This document shows, in pieces, positions 11,201-26,200 of a DNA stretch of 64,000 nt. The notes below the pieces were generated by a model. It was not told the DNA's origin and searched no databases. It worked only from the letters and a program-made list of their open reading frames with translations. Source of the DNA: Sorex araneus. Its lineage: Eukaryota > Chordata > Mammalia > Eulipotyphla > Soricidae. Each line of letters starts with the position of its first letter. The stretch's first letter is position 1. The DNA lies in assembly GCF_027595985.1 (NCBI RefSeq), contig NC_073305.1, positions 111,940,535 through 112,004,534 of the forward strand, read 5' to 3'. Both the position numbers and the translations under genes were made by a program.

Positions 11201-14200
11201 TATGATGAGAAAGTGCAACTACAAAATATATGACCCTATAAAGCCACCTCTTTTTTTAAAAGTCATTCTGCTCCTTCCTTTGGTGCGTCAGTAGCCAGCT
11301 TAGAACACTCATGCAAGAACTGACTTCTCTCTTAGGAACACAATATCCTCCACACCCAGAGCAGGTAGGGGGAGACTCTCCTTCCAACAAAGGGTTTCTG
11401 GGAGTGGGGGATATCACTGACCTTTCAGTAAAATATGTGGGAGCATTACACAAAGCAATGTGGGAGCAACACAGGAAGGTAATGGGGCAGAGTAAAGTAC
11501 ATGGAGTTAGCATTAATATCCAACAGTATTTTGAAGTCCCTAAATACCTATAGCACTGTACCACTGTCATTCCATTGTTTATCGATTTGCTCTAGCGGGC
11601 ACCAGTAACGTCTCCATTGTGAGACTTATTACTGTTTTTGGTATATCGAATACGTCACAGGTAGCTTGCCAGGCTCTGCTGTGGGGGCAGGATACCCTCG
11701 GTAGTTTGTTGGGCTCTCCGAGAGGGACAGAGGAATCAAACCCGGGTCAACCACGTGCAAGTCAAATGCCCTACCCCCTGTGCTATAGCTCTAGTCTGAT
11801 AGAGTAATGGATAAATTAACTGGTTGGTAGATTGAAGGATATATTGAATCATAGGTAGATAGTAAGTGTGTCGATAGAGTAATAGATAAATTAATTGGTT
11901 GGTAGATTGAAGGATACATTGAATCAGGTAGATAGTAGGTGTGTCAATAGAGTTATAGATAAATTAACTGCTTGGTAGATTGAAAGATACTTTGAATCAC
12001 AGGTAGATAGTAGGTGTTTCGACAAACTAATAGATAAATAAACTGGTTGGTAGATTGAAGGATGCATTGAACCAGGCATATAGTAGGTATGTCAATAGGG
12101 TAATAGATAAGTGAATCAATAGATTGGTTGATACATTGAATCAAATAGATCTGGAGGGTGTAGACAGATTGATAGACTAATTAATAGTAGATCAATAGTT
12201 AGGTTGTTACACTGATAGATACATAGGTTAAGCGATCCACAGAGTGACTGATCTATACTCAATAAATGTGTAGTTTAAGAGAGAATATAATGGTTATGGA
12301 CAATTTATATAATATATATTAAATATATAACATGTATTTTATGTTATGCATCTTAACACATTATATATTTTAATATAAGGGCAATCAATTTCTATAACTA
12401 AGTTCTCTAGATTCTGCAAATGAGACCCTTCACTCAACTAAAGACGTTCTTAATAACTCATCACTCTTCTCTCAACTACCTTACAAACTTAACCAATTTC
12501 TTAACTTAGATAAGATGCTTTTCACAAGACAGCTCCATTGTAGGTATTATCCTGCTTCCTGAGTGTCAAATAATACTCAAAGATCTTTTGTGTTATTGAA
12601 CATAGATAATTTATATTTAACACATATTTTAAAGATAGGGTCTATGCCAATGACTTAGATTCAGTGGTGACCTCCTCTAGTTTTTCTGTACCTCTAAGTC
12701 ATGAACTGTGACCTATAAATAGAGGACATCACCCCAAATAGTCAGTACCTATGTGACACGATGAAAGCTCTCTAAATATCCATGGCAAATCATCTGTGCC
12801 AATAAATCTCTTCACTTGCCCTTCTATTCTATGACATTTGCTTCCTTAGGGTGTTCAGATTACTGTTTCCATCAATTTGATGATTTCTGTCCTGATGCCA
12901 TGAAGAGCTTGACTTCACCATCTTAATGATAGAAGAAGCAGCTGTGTGTGGATAAGCTTTCATGGATGAACCTTACTCACATGACAATGTGACTAACTCA
13001 TCTCTTAAATCGGATGTTAGTAAGTCCTGTATGCTTCAGAGATAGTCATTTTTGAAGTTTAGAGGATTGTAAATAAAAACAATGAGATATCATCTCATAC
13101 CAGTGAGAATGGCATATATCAAAAAATATGGAAATAACTAGTTTTTTGTCTTGCTCAGCCTCTAAGGATAAAAATATGAAGATTTCTCAAAATAGTAAGA
13201 ATATTAACTCCTATACAACCCAGAGATACCATTTCATGGCATCTACCACAAAAACATTAATTCAAAAGAATATATGCACACCAATATTCATTGCAGTGCT
13301 TACAAAGCTAGGATATGAAAACAACCCAAGAACTCAAGAACAGATAACTAGATTAATAAAAAATGGTGTATATATACACAATGCAGCTGTAAGAAATGAT
13401 AAAATCAAGCAATTTGTCATCACATGGATAGGACGAGAGGGTATCATGGTGAGTAAAGTCAATCAGGAGTAAAGGGACAGATACAGAATGACTGCTGTAA
13501 TATGAAGGATATAAAAATACACAGTAAGGGAGCAACAAATGCCCAAAGGCAAAAAAACTTAAGAGTTGGTCTACATAACTGGGTTGTTTGTGGTGGCAGG
13601 GAGAGATTGGAAGGGAAGGGCCTTTTGGACATGGGTAGAAAGAAACAGGCATTCTGGTGGTGGGTGTGATGTTGGAACACATGCATAAAACTGACTAACA
13701 ATACTCTAAGTCACAGTACCTAGTAAAGATGGTGACAGAAAGAGAGACTGAGAGACAGCTCTGTAACAAGAACACAAAGATAGCCCCACACAGGTATTTG
13801 TACTGGACTGCCAAGGGCAAAGCAGGGGACAAAGAGGACCTGCACGTGTCTGAACTGAGCTTCACTTGAGAAAGAAGGGCAGAGTGTGGCTCATAGGTAG
13901 TATGACACGTGCCACAGAGAAGACTACTAGCCAGGCCCTGAAATCAGGGCCAAGAGAACTGAACCATAACCACTATTTGTTAAAACTCATTTTGTGACCT
14001 TCTATACCTTTTTTTTAACCTCATTGAACTTCAGTCTCCCACAAAGTAGAGATAAATGAATAGTCTAAAGTTCTGAATTATCTCCTAGTTTTAATCATTT
14101 CATAGTGATTTTTCCCAAGCCAGGCAGGGTGTCTGTGGATTATTATAAGCCCGATCCAAAATCACTCCACTCAGTAGTATTTTATTTACATTAAAATATT

Positions 14201-17200
14201 GATTTGGGAGATTTAGTCAATCTGAGCTCAAATCTCATGTAGCCTACAAGTTGCATATAATATTCAACAATGAATATTCAGAGTGCTAATGAATGCTGAG
14301 TGTGGTTTGTTTGATGACCTTATTTTTAGATTATACTAATATAATATTTAGAAACAAGTTTTTTAAATATTAAAGAATATTAGGTCACAGTTTTATGCAA
14401 AAACCTTTTTATTAGCACATGAGTAAGTTTTAGTCACTATAATTTCAAGTATTAATGATATAACGGTAGCCATGAAGTGACCTAAAAGGTAATTTACTAA
14501 GAACGCACATCTAGTGAACACAGAACCATATTAACTATAGAAATGAACAATACTGCATTATTTACTTTAGCAATGTAAACTTTAAACACAAATCCTTAAA
14601 CAACTTCTTGGGGAGATATTATTCATGCTCTCACAAATAAATAAAACTGAACTTTAAAGGCATGATGTGAAGGTGACATGTATAAAGTGATCTGACTTAA
14701 GAGCTATTGATATTATTCTCGAGGCTGCAGTTTCACACTGCAAGTTCCAGAAAGGATTTCAGATATTTTGCAGGAAACAGTTATAAAATATTTATTAGCT
14801 GAATCTGGACTTTTTTAAAAAGCCTTCATTTTCCTCAGTAATGGAGACTTTTCCTGTCTAGTTAAAGAAAAGATAAAAGGCACCTCCTGCAGGAGTGTAG
14901 TAGAGGCGATAATTTATACAAGATGCCTTTGAACAATTTCCACATTTTATCACCACCCTAATTTATGCTATCAAATGGCCAAGTTTATTTAGTAAAATGG
15001 TTATGTTTTTCCTGAAGTATTTAAAGAGACGAAATTTTTGTACCTTCCTGAGTAAAAAATTTTATAGGGTCAAACCTAAGGCCTAACTGAAGAATGAAAC
15101 TATTCTCAGCACATAAATTCTCTTTCACATAGCAAATGTCTTACAGGAGAGCTTTTAAGGGTTGAAGCTACTGATTCCTATATAATAGGCTGTAGAACCA
15201 TAAATATCTAGGAACAGATGTTTTTTAATTAAAGCAAATTATCTAATAAAGTTTTTAAAAATCACAAATTTACATTTGTTTTTTATCCTACTCAATTATT
15301 TACTTCTTACATAGAAAAACAAAATTTGTTTTTAAAAAATAATTGCAATTCAGTACAAAAGAACCAAGTATAATAAATATAACAATTTTTCACATGGACT
15401 TTCTTCTCTATTAATGATTTAAATCGTATCACCCTCCACCAAGACATTATACCTCGGGTTGCTTTTGAGGGAAATAATATATAAGTTAAATATCATTAAG
15501 GCTAACAAACTTTTCTCCTTCATTATAAGTACTTTTTGCATTTATCAATGGAAAATACTAGAATGGGACTTTTTAAACAGGGAATATTTGTATATATATA
15601 TATATATATCTGTATATGTGTATATATATACATATCTGTATATGTGTATATATACATATGTGTATGTGTATATATATACAAAACATGCTAAAGAGAGAAC
15701 TAAAGAATATATCTGAAAGACATACATGTAATTTTTAAGAGCCTAAAAATTAGAGTACTCATTTTACTAGCAAAAGCTATGTACAGGTTCGCCATGTTTC
15801 ACCCTTATAGAAATGCATAAATATTTTGGGTAAAATCAAAAGGTTAAACTTTAACAAAATTTAAGTGCTAAAATTTAATTATTTTCAGTTCAATAAAAAT
15901 TCAATTAAACCAAGAATTTTCACCATTCTCAACCAAATAGGAGACTTTGTAACTGATTTTCACCATTATCGCTGAATTATTTCACTAATAAACTTTTTAA
16001 AACCCAATGCCATTTCTTTATGCGCAATGCCTAAATGCCATATGCCTTTTTTTTTCTTTTTGGGTCACACCCGGCGATGCACAGGGATTATTCCTGGCTC
16101 TGCACTCAGGAATTATACCTGGTGGTGCTTGGGGGACCATATGGGATGCTGGGAATCGAACCCGGGTCAGCCGCGTGCAGGGCAAATGCCCTACCCACTG
16201 TGCTATTGCTCCAGCCCCCAAAATGCCATATGTCTTATCCTCTAGCTTCTTCTCAGGGAAGGTTTATTCACTATTAAATCTATTCAAAATACATTTTCAC
16301 AATATATTAATTGTTCCAAAATTGAATGGACAGGGTAAAGGATGTGTGATACTCCAGTATCAAGGGCTGAGGATCTCTGCTAGAACAATCCTCTAGGATG
16401 GCTTGCCTGGCTATATGGGTCTAAGTCTTAGTGCTACTCTCAGCTTCAGAGATGTTTGGTACATGCCTTCCCTGCTTGGAAAATAAAGAAAGAACTGAAA
16501 TTCTTTATGTGAAATAAATGAATGTGAAATAAATACCAGCCTGCAACAATCAAAAACTGCAAAAAGATTCCACCAAAGTATTTGTCAAAGTAGATGAGAC
16601 ATCATTCCCCAAATTCCCCTTCAATCCCTTGATCAGGGACCATCTCAGTTAATACATTATTTAATTTTCAGAAATTTTTCTAGAAAGCAATGTTAACCAG
16701 AAGCAAGAACAATGAAGTTCAAACAATGTTTTTCTGAACATTGAAACAGACAACTAGGATGAGACAGATTAATTTCAGAACATCAGACAATAGAGAATCA
16801 GAATATCTCAAATTTCCCTGTAGAATGAGGGATTTCAGAGGAAATTCAGGTTACTATTAGTAGCGCAGATCATACATGTGCTAAATTAAAAGCTGTTCTG
16901 CTCTCACAACATATTAGTTGCATCATGTAGAATGTAACAATGCTATATCAAGATAAAACTTTCTGAGAAAGGTCTCTGTCTACATCTACCTTGTCCAATT
17001 AGTCTATTGAAAACATGAAATATCATGATTGTTTTCACTCTAAAATTCTTCATAAGATTGTTCCTGGGTTGGAGGGACAGTACTGTGAGTAAGGTGCTTG
17101 CCTTGCATGCAGCTGACCTGGGTTTGATATGCAGTACCAAATATTGCCCCCTGAGACCTGAGTAGAGAACCAGGAGTAAGCCTTGAGCACACAGCCAGGT

Positions 17201-20200
17201 GTAGCCCCCAAACAACAAAATGATAATAATAAAATAGTTTCTAAAATAACTGGCAATTGTAATTTCATGTCAATACAGCCTATATCAAGTTTTCAAGGAA
17301 TCTTTGAAAAATATCTCAATAGCAAAAAAAAAAATATCTCAATAGCAATTGCTTAAATGCTTCTTTTTAAAAACAGAAACGATTTTATAACATTTAAACC
17401 AGAAAGTCCTAAAAAGGCATTTCTGAAGCATTAAGTCTATGATTACCCTATGTTACTGTCAACAGTTATTTTAGAAAATGTTACTCTTCTGCACTGGAAC
17501 TTTGGGGAGTGACAATTACACACACCACCGATGTAGAAAGCTAGACCTATGAAATTATGTAACTATTGAAATACTAATAATAAGGTCAATGAAAAATAAG
17601 GAAATTGTTGTTGTAAACTGTATTAAAATAGAAACACATCAATAACCCCCAAAACTTGGCCCACCAACTACTAGGTAATCTGTTTTTTGAAGGCAGATAG
17701 GGTAGTTCTCACACTTATTGTAGCTCTCTCACTTCGAACAAACAGCATAAAGCACAAAACAGAAGAAATAAACAAATATGTGGCTGTCCGCAGACCCAAG
17801 ACAAATTTGGAAACCAAGGAACATTATTTCTTTTGACAATGGGTAATAGTTTTATATTTTAGCTAAAAGACTGCGGAAAAAAAGATACCTGTCCTATTTC
17901 AAAGGCAGCATCAACAGTTATGTTCTCCTAAAGCAAATTCTAACCCAAGAATAGGAAAAATAGAATCTAGGGATTTTGAAGCTTTTGGACTCTAAGGACT
18001 GGTTTCCTTACGGTGTTTTCTGAAGTACTATGAACTGTACTTCCTCACAACTTCCATTTCCCACACCAACGAAGAAACTCCACTTTAGAAATAAGAAGGC
18101 CACACTGAGATATTCCAAATAAGTTAACTCCATAGCCCAAAAGTATTAACAAATTTATTTAGCCATTTTTGTTTTCTTTAGTACTTCCAAACTTAAATCC
18201 TTATCAGAAAGTATTTCAATACCATGCTGGCAAATTTAACTACTTATAACAAAATTCACAATAATAAAAATCAAGTATATTTAGCACAGTAAGAATGTTC
18301 TCCCGTAAGACTTACCTGTTACGGCCAGAGTCTCGGAAGCCTTTGGCAAATGGATTCCTATCTATCTTCAGGCGAGTAATCTGAATAAAATGAAAATCAT
18401 ATGTAAGTGCTATGATCTCACATCAGATCATATGTAAGTGCTAAATTAAATGGGTTTTAAAAATACAAATTTGGTTTTTGAGGAACTGAAGAAATCCCAG
18501 AGCAGAGAGCCAGAAGCTAACCACTGAGCTTCGCTACATGTGGCCCCAAATCCCCCAAAATACTAATTTTAGAACATATACAGAATTAAATAATGCTTCC
18601 TTCTTCAAAAATTAGTATCTTATAATTACTCACATCATTATTTTATTACTAATACCACACCAATACTTTGTTATGCTTGTATTCTCATAACCTCATTTAA
18701 TCCTCATAACAATTTAAGTGTTGCTGTTAATTTATTTTATGTTTTTTTCTTTTAGGCTAAGGCTTAAATTTCCTACAATCATGAAGTTATTAAGTAGTGT
18801 AGCTGGGCTAAGACCCCAATCTTCAGAGCCAATACTTGCTAATTATAAGCTGCTTGCCAATTTTTCACAAGATACTCAAAATAGTGGTGGGAAAATTACA
18901 GAAATGAGCATAATTTGATTGTATCATTACCATTTCCCTTCAACTAATATTCCATTGTCTAAATTGCTAATATTTGCTAATTGATGTTATTCACCACTAT
19001 AAGAGCTAAAGCTCCCAATGCATTTCATTGCTGGGAGAAAATTCAGATATAACACAATTACATAATATAGTTATTTGTGCAGGAGGAAAGAGGGGGCAAA
19101 AGGGAGAGAAAAGAGAGGGAGAAGGAGAGAAGAGGCAAAGGAGAAGAAAGAAAAGGAAGAAGAGAAAGGAAGAAAAAGCAAAGAAAGAGTAAGGTTCATT
19201 AAAAGAAGTAAATGCCTCTACTCTTTTTCCTCATGCATTACTTTTCACTGAATCAATCGTATGCACCTATATTTTAAAACATTTTCATTTCTCCAATGCC
19301 TGTAAAAGTTAATTTCATGGTCCTTTCTAAAAGCCAGTAAGGCATGTGAGAGGACAGGATGGCTTCAACTCCAGGGCTTGTGTCTCTGGGACAAAAAAAA
19401 GGAACCAGCCTGTCAGCACTAAAGAATAAAACAGAGGTCATGATCCAAAACACCTATATGCTCTAAGACAACAGAAACCACAACAGAAAATTTATAAAGT
19501 CTTAAACTTGGGGGCCAGAGCATGAGCACAGTAGCTAAGGCATTTGCCTTGTGCAACTCATCAGGGTTTGAATCCCAGCACCCATATGGTTCCCCTGAGT
19601 CTGCCAGGAATAATTCCTGAGTGCAAAGCCAGAAGTAATTCCTGAGCACCTCTGGGTATGGCCCACCAAACAAACAAACTAATAAAAATAATGTCATAAA
19701 ATTTTAACTAAGATGTATACAAAATATAAAGGAAATTAAAGAAATAATAATTCTGCTGACCAACAAAATAATTTTTTTTATCTGAGATAATGCAGTTATG
19801 TAACCTAACATTATCTCAGAGTATGATTTCACAGCTCCTCAAAGTGTATGTTTTGATAATTATCACCAAAGGACAATTACGGCTACTGAAGTATAAAATA
19901 TTTTATTTGAAATTAAATTTCTACTTTAAATTTAACTAAAAATTGAAAATCAGAGACATATCAGTATCAATTTCAGGCTCTTTCTTATGAAAATTAGCTG
20001 AAATTATAGAAATTAATTATTTGCTTCTAAATTAATTCTCTGCTTAATTGATAACATCTCATAGACTAAAATTGGGAGTAAATTAGCAATAATAAATCTA
20101 TTAAACAAAAATGAAAGACATAACATTATCCATATAGAAGAGACATTTTTTACTTCTTATACTATTTCTAGTCTTTTCCGAAGCAAAATAAGTTTTCATT

Positions 20201-23200
20201 AAAAGAAAATTACTCAAAGATGTGGAAGAAGAGGAAGAGAGGAACCCATATTCAAGAGAGTACATGGGCTTTTCCAGAGTCGGAAAAAGCAGAGGAGAAA
20301 AATACCTGGTCAAGAGAGAATATAGGTTTGAAAAAACAAGCAACCCCAATTTCTCCTTTATGAAAGTATTACTCTAAAGCTGCTGATCTCTCATGTTATA
20401 TACATAGGCATCATCATCTATCACAATTAAAGCATATCATCAAAGAAATGTTTCTTTTGAATATAGAGCAAATACGCCAAAAACAGCAACAATGAGTCTC
20501 ACAATGGAGACATTACTGGTGCGCTTGAGCAAATCGATGAGCAACAGGATGACAATGTGGGTGTGAAATATTCCTCATGATACCTCAACTGTAATTCAAA
20601 AACAAAGTCAGCTGCCAAATCCCATGCTCTGTGAAGCAATTCACTTTTCATATTTTAAATGTCCTAGAAAATAGACTTGATTTCTAATTTTTATCATAAC
20701 TCAACTTTTTGGAATAGAAAATAAACCCATGCTGCCAGCTGAGAGATAATTCTTGTCTAAGTCCTTACTAGAATAGCCCTATTGGCAAATCAGTGATCAA
20801 GAATTGTTATGAATGTGTGTTATTAATGTGTATATTAATGTTATTGATTGTTATTAATTTATAGATGCATATACACATTAATAACAATTAGTATATACAC
20901 ATATATATATACCCTAGAAATCATGTATGGTTTTATGATTAAATATTTAGGTACCATGTAAAGGATATCTGGTTTTCTTTTCGAGCCTGAAAAGTCTAGA
21001 AAAATACCGATTCTGAAAACAGTTTCTACCTACCTGTTGATTCTGATAAGCTGTAACAGTCGTGAACACAGTTTCTGGAAAGGAAAATGCCTTCACTCCC
21101 TCCCCAGAGGGGACAGGTTTAATAGGAGAAAGATCATCCCCACAGTCTTTGCGGATGACGTGAACTCGAGGTTGGTATTTGTGCATAGAATGAAGAATAA
21201 TCTAGGTAAAGAGAAATAAAACCAAAAATATCAGAAATATCTCCTCTGCCCAATCTCAAAAATATGACTAAATTTTTTAATGTGTAGAAGAAATCCTAAT
21301 TTGGAAATGAACATTTCCAAGATTTTGTGTCAATTTGATAAAATATATAAAAATCGAAGAACAAAGGTTAGTCACTTAATTTTCAAATATATTTATAATG
21401 GAAAAGAAAAATAATTTGGTGAGATGCTATATAAAACTTATATCAGGTACCAGAGGGATACTATAGAGGCTAAGTTGTTTATATTCAGTGAACCCCAGTT
21501 CAATCCCCACTACCACATTGTCACTTATACTTATACACCATCAGGCACCCCCAACCACCCCCAAGCACAGAACCAGGGATAGTCCTTGAATATCACTGGA
21601 TATGGCCCCCAAATCATTAAAATTATAAAGCCTTAATATCAAAAGTTTGTGCTGAAAATGAAACAATAAATCAAAGAGCATTTTATTTAAAATGATCTGA
21701 GTTAAACAGAGCCAATAAAATTAAAAATGAAGTTGAAATGAATAAATTCCACCAAATTCCATCATCAAAAAGTATTTCTTCATATAGTGTTTTTGTCCAC
21801 ACAGTTTTTTTTTCTTGGTAACTGCTGCAAGTCTACTGGAGGGCAAAAAGAACTTACAGGGTTGCCTAGGCTGTGGTTTCTTAAAAACTAGCTTGTTGGG
21901 AGAGCCCCATGCCCATGCCTTCATCCTGGGTTTCTATAACACAGATGCCCAGGAAAAAGAAAGCTGACACTCTCATACTTTACTACTGGCATCTGAAAAT
22001 ATGGTTCAACTCTCTCCTGCCCACTTCTAAGAATTTATCCTCAGGAAATACTTCAATTCCAGAAAAGTGTTTCATGTACAAAGATGTGCCTCGCACAATT
22101 TGTAACAGTGGAAAATCTATTAATCATTTAAATGAGTGGACTGGTTAAGTAAGTGAAAATTCACACAATGAAATACAGTTTTATACAGCCATTACTAATG
22201 CTGTTTAGGACATTTTTAACCACATAATGAAATGCTGCTTTTTAAATATTCAACCATAAAAATGATGTTTATAAACTTGTGACAACTACATAAAAATAGA
22301 TGTAAAAAGAACCTATGCAAATATATACAGAGAGGACCTATACAAAGACTCATCTCTGGATGATGAGTGGTCAAAGAATTTAACATATTTACTATTTTTT
22401 TAAAGCTCTATCTCTTCACATCTGAGGGAGTAAAGAGCTAGTCTTTAAACTGGGATTTTCTATGTGCTGCCAGGATTCACATTCACATTTTATTAGCAAG
22501 TTAACAAACCTATATCTTACCTCAGCTACAAGATTTGAATTCTGATTTGAAGATATTGGAAGTGTAAAAAGAAAAATTTTTATATAAAAGTAATAGGAAA
22601 ACACAATGATGGCAATCCTCCTGATTTTTAAGGACTATGTTCATTACAGAAACTCAAATAATTACACAAGATTTATACGGTAAATCTCTGCTAATATATA
22701 TTTTTTCTCTTTTATATCTCCTATTAATACAGATAGTTCCATAGTCCCATTCTATAAACAAAACAGTTTTCTCATGTTCAGATAAATACATATTTTTGAT
22801 ACTAAAGGCACCTAAATTTGCACCAAAAGAAGCATAATTTTATTTTTGTTTTTGATAGATCCAAAATGTCTGCAGTTCACCATGCATTGCTGCTGCTACA
22901 GTTATTATTACAAAATAAATTCAACAGGTAAACTGTTTTCTAAATTTGAAAATTTTCTAGATCAGTAGTTTTTGACCTTTATACATCTGAAAACCAAATC
23001 TAAGTACCTGTAGTGAAAACAAGTATTTTAGATCGCCCCAGTGCTTGAGTTGGAACAAGTAGAGCACAGGACAAAAAGCAGATTTAAAAAAAAAAACAAC
23101 AATAACCTGATTCCCTGCATTTTTTGTGATGATATATAGTGACTAAATAGGAGGGCCATTGAAGTAACATCCAGTTTGTAATCTCTGAAGGTGACCTTGA

Positions 23201-26200
23201 TTTTGTTTAAGGTGACACAGTGTAAACATTCCTTAGAGGTGCTGGTGTCTACTTATATACACTGAAACACATTAGCTGCTCATTTGATGACTCACAATTC
23301 TCTGATTTCAATATTACCCATAAGAAAGTCAAGCCTCAGGAGCTGATTAGATTTGCCCATGATTATTAACTATTAACGAGATTATATACCTCTAAGCTAT
23401 TGTACGTTCCTTCTGTCACAGATATCAGCAATCTCCCCTGGATAATTTGATTTCCTATCTGATTCACAAGAATAAAATGGGAGTAAAACGTTAAGAACAT
23501 GGGGCTGGAGCAATAGCACAGCGGGTAGGGCATTTGCTTTGCATGCCGCCAACCCGGGATTCCCAGCATCCCATATGATCCCCTGAGGACCACCACGGGT
23601 GATTCCTGAGTGCAGAGCCAGGAGTAACCCCTGTGCATCGCCGGGTGTGACCCCAAAAGCAGTAGAGCTAAACTCTTACCACTAATCTCTCAGGAGCTGA
23701 GAGAACATACCCTCCCCCTGAGTTCTGGTTGTGACTGCCTTTCTTCCAAAGTATCCTAGCATTGTGAGTCACAGTGTACTTAGACACCATTACTTTTTTT
23801 AAATGTTTCTAATTTTTCAGATAACTGCTGATCTAAATATTTCCCTTTAGCAGAAAACTCTGGATGAGTAAGGAAATAAGTGCTTTGAAGGAAATGTCCT
23901 ACTCAAATACAGTACATGCATGCAGTGTACAAAACCCAAACCAGGGCGCTGGAGTGACAGCATAGCGGGTAGGGCTTTTGCCTTGTATGCGGCTGACACA
24001 GGTTCGATTCTCAGCTTCCCAGATGGTCCCAGGGGTAACTCCTGAGTGCATGAGCCAGGAGTAACTTCTGTGCATGGCCGGGTGTGACCCCAAAGCAAAA
24101 TAAATAAAAAATAAAAAACAAAGAAAAACAAAAAAACCCAAACCAAATCTGGCTACAGATTTCTCGAGGAGGGAAAAAAAAAAGATACAATTCTTTTCTA
24201 TATTTTTACCAATATTCCTCTCCCTAATATCACTGGTATCTGAAAAGCTGAAAGCCATTTTGGAGAAAATATATGGCACATGTATTTATGTATCATACTG
24301 TGCTTGGTGTGATCATAGCCTCATGAATATCTGACTTCTATAATCATTCTGTGTTAATAACAGTCTTCAGTTTGGGTCTGGAGAGTAAGTACAGCAGGGA
24401 AGACACTTGCCTTACTTGCAGCCAATCCCAGTTCTGTCCCAGGCATCACATTTGGTCCCTAAGTTTCCCACTAGGAGTGATTCTTGGGCCCAGAACTAGG
24501 AATAAGCTCTGAGCACAGTTAAGTATGGCTTCAGAATCAAAACCCAAACAACAAAAGTTCCTGTTCCACCAAGAATTTTCCCATTTCTTTTAACACCCAT
24601 ACATCATTAGCAGAATAAACTGAAAACTTAGAGGACAGAAAAATTACAGAGAAATTTAGAGTGCAACCTCTTCGATAGCTTGATAGGTTGGAGGCCAGTA
24701 CCACATCCTTTAGAACTGAGAGGACCCCTCAATCCAATGAGGGCAAAGGGTGAGTTTCTTCCCATTAAAAAATGAACTGTTGAGGGGCTGGAGTGATAGC
24801 ACAGCGGGTAGGGCATTTGCCTTGCACACGGCCAACCCGGGTTCGAATCCCAGCATCCCATATGGTCCCCTGAGCACCGCCAGGGGTAATTCCTGAGTGC
24901 AGAGCCAGGAGTAACCCCTGTGCATCGCCAGGTGTGACCCAAAAAGCAAAAAAAAAAAAAAAAATGAACTGTTGAGTCACAAAGTCATTCCATAATGGTA
25001 CTACTTTCTTTTTAGACCCAGAGTCACAAGAGAAATGAAGCTTCACCTCTGATCCAGGCTAATTTGGGGCCATTAAAAATAAATAAACACAATACACATT
25101 TTCATGAAGTTTTCCTCCTCACTCCTGCTGGAACACTAGGCATTTATATGTCTCTGAGTTGATACCACACTATCTGTTGTTTTTTTTTTTCTCTCCATCT
25201 AGTCCAAAATAGCATCAAAGGCAGAGACCAATGCTTTTTATCTTTTACTACATTCTACAAAGTTTTCAAAAAGATGCTTTTTTAATAAAGAAAAAAAACA
25301 TTTTCCTCCAACATTCTCTCCTAGTATTAAATTCTATATGTAGCTACATTTACCATTTTCAAAGATAATTTCCTTGCTTCCAAAGTACACAAATACATCT
25401 TCCTCTCCTATCTCTTCATATGCATTAGTTACTTCCTTTACTTAAGTCGTGTTCTGCTATAACTCTAAAAGAAATATTTTAATGGTAGATGGCATACTTC
25501 CCTATATTTTATCAGCTTTCTTCTAATGTTTCTATTTTCCTAATAGTGAAATAATTAATAAGGTTTAAGAAAAAAATTTAATTTTTTATCTCTTCTTTTG
25601 TGGCTTAGTTTGTTGCTTTTAGGTCACACCCAGTTAAACCCAGGCTTACTCCTGGCTCTGTACTCAGGGATCACTCTTAGCTGTGTTAGGAGATTACATG
25701 TGGTACCTGAGATCAACCTTGGGTCAGTTTGCAAGGCAACTATCTTACCCCTGTACTATATCTCTGGCTCCTCTTTTGAGTTTTAAACAAATGCTAAATT
25801 GCTAATTAATTGTATGTATCAACTGGGCTTGACCATCATAGCTATACATTTGGTAAAATTGTATTAGTGTAGATGTTGTGGTATTTTTCAGCTAATATTA
25901 ACATTAAAAGTAGACTCTGAGACTAGACATAGCTCAGAAATAGAGAGCATGTTTCATGAGTTTGAGGGCCTATCTATCATTGGCACAATATGCAGATAGG
26001 CAGACAGACAGATAAATAAATAAAGCAATAGTCTCGGAACAAAGCAAATTCTCCCCAAAATTTTGATAGGCCTTATCCAATCAGCTGAAAGTCTCATAAG
26101 AAAGATGTAGGACCCATAAGGAATTGAATATAGTTTCTACTATACAGCCTCCAGGCTTGAACTGCAAATTTTGCTCCCCACTAGATCTTCAATCTCACCC

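Larger units (their letters stand above)
10640..18315 (-). other. TBX18: TBX18 intron 6
   Basis: The longest intron, 7.7 kb. It holds SINEs at 10798, 11552, 16045 and 17064, a minisatellite of about 75 bp period at 11797-12170, an L1 3' end at 13063-13735 and a TATATG simple repeat at 15589-15682. The 13.74-15.58 kb part is repeat-free and could hold regulatory DNA. Confidence 0.88.
18381..21033 (-). other. TBX18: TBX18 intron 5
   Basis: A 2.65-kb intron with three SINE remnants (18480-18560, 19509-19692, 20473-20564) and a purine-rich simple repeat at 19080-19195. The rest is AT-rich with nothing recognised. Confidence 0.88.

Noticed and set aside
11797..12260. CRISPR-like array
   Set aside because: Repeats are contiguous 75-bp tandem units with no spacers, in a mammalian intron.
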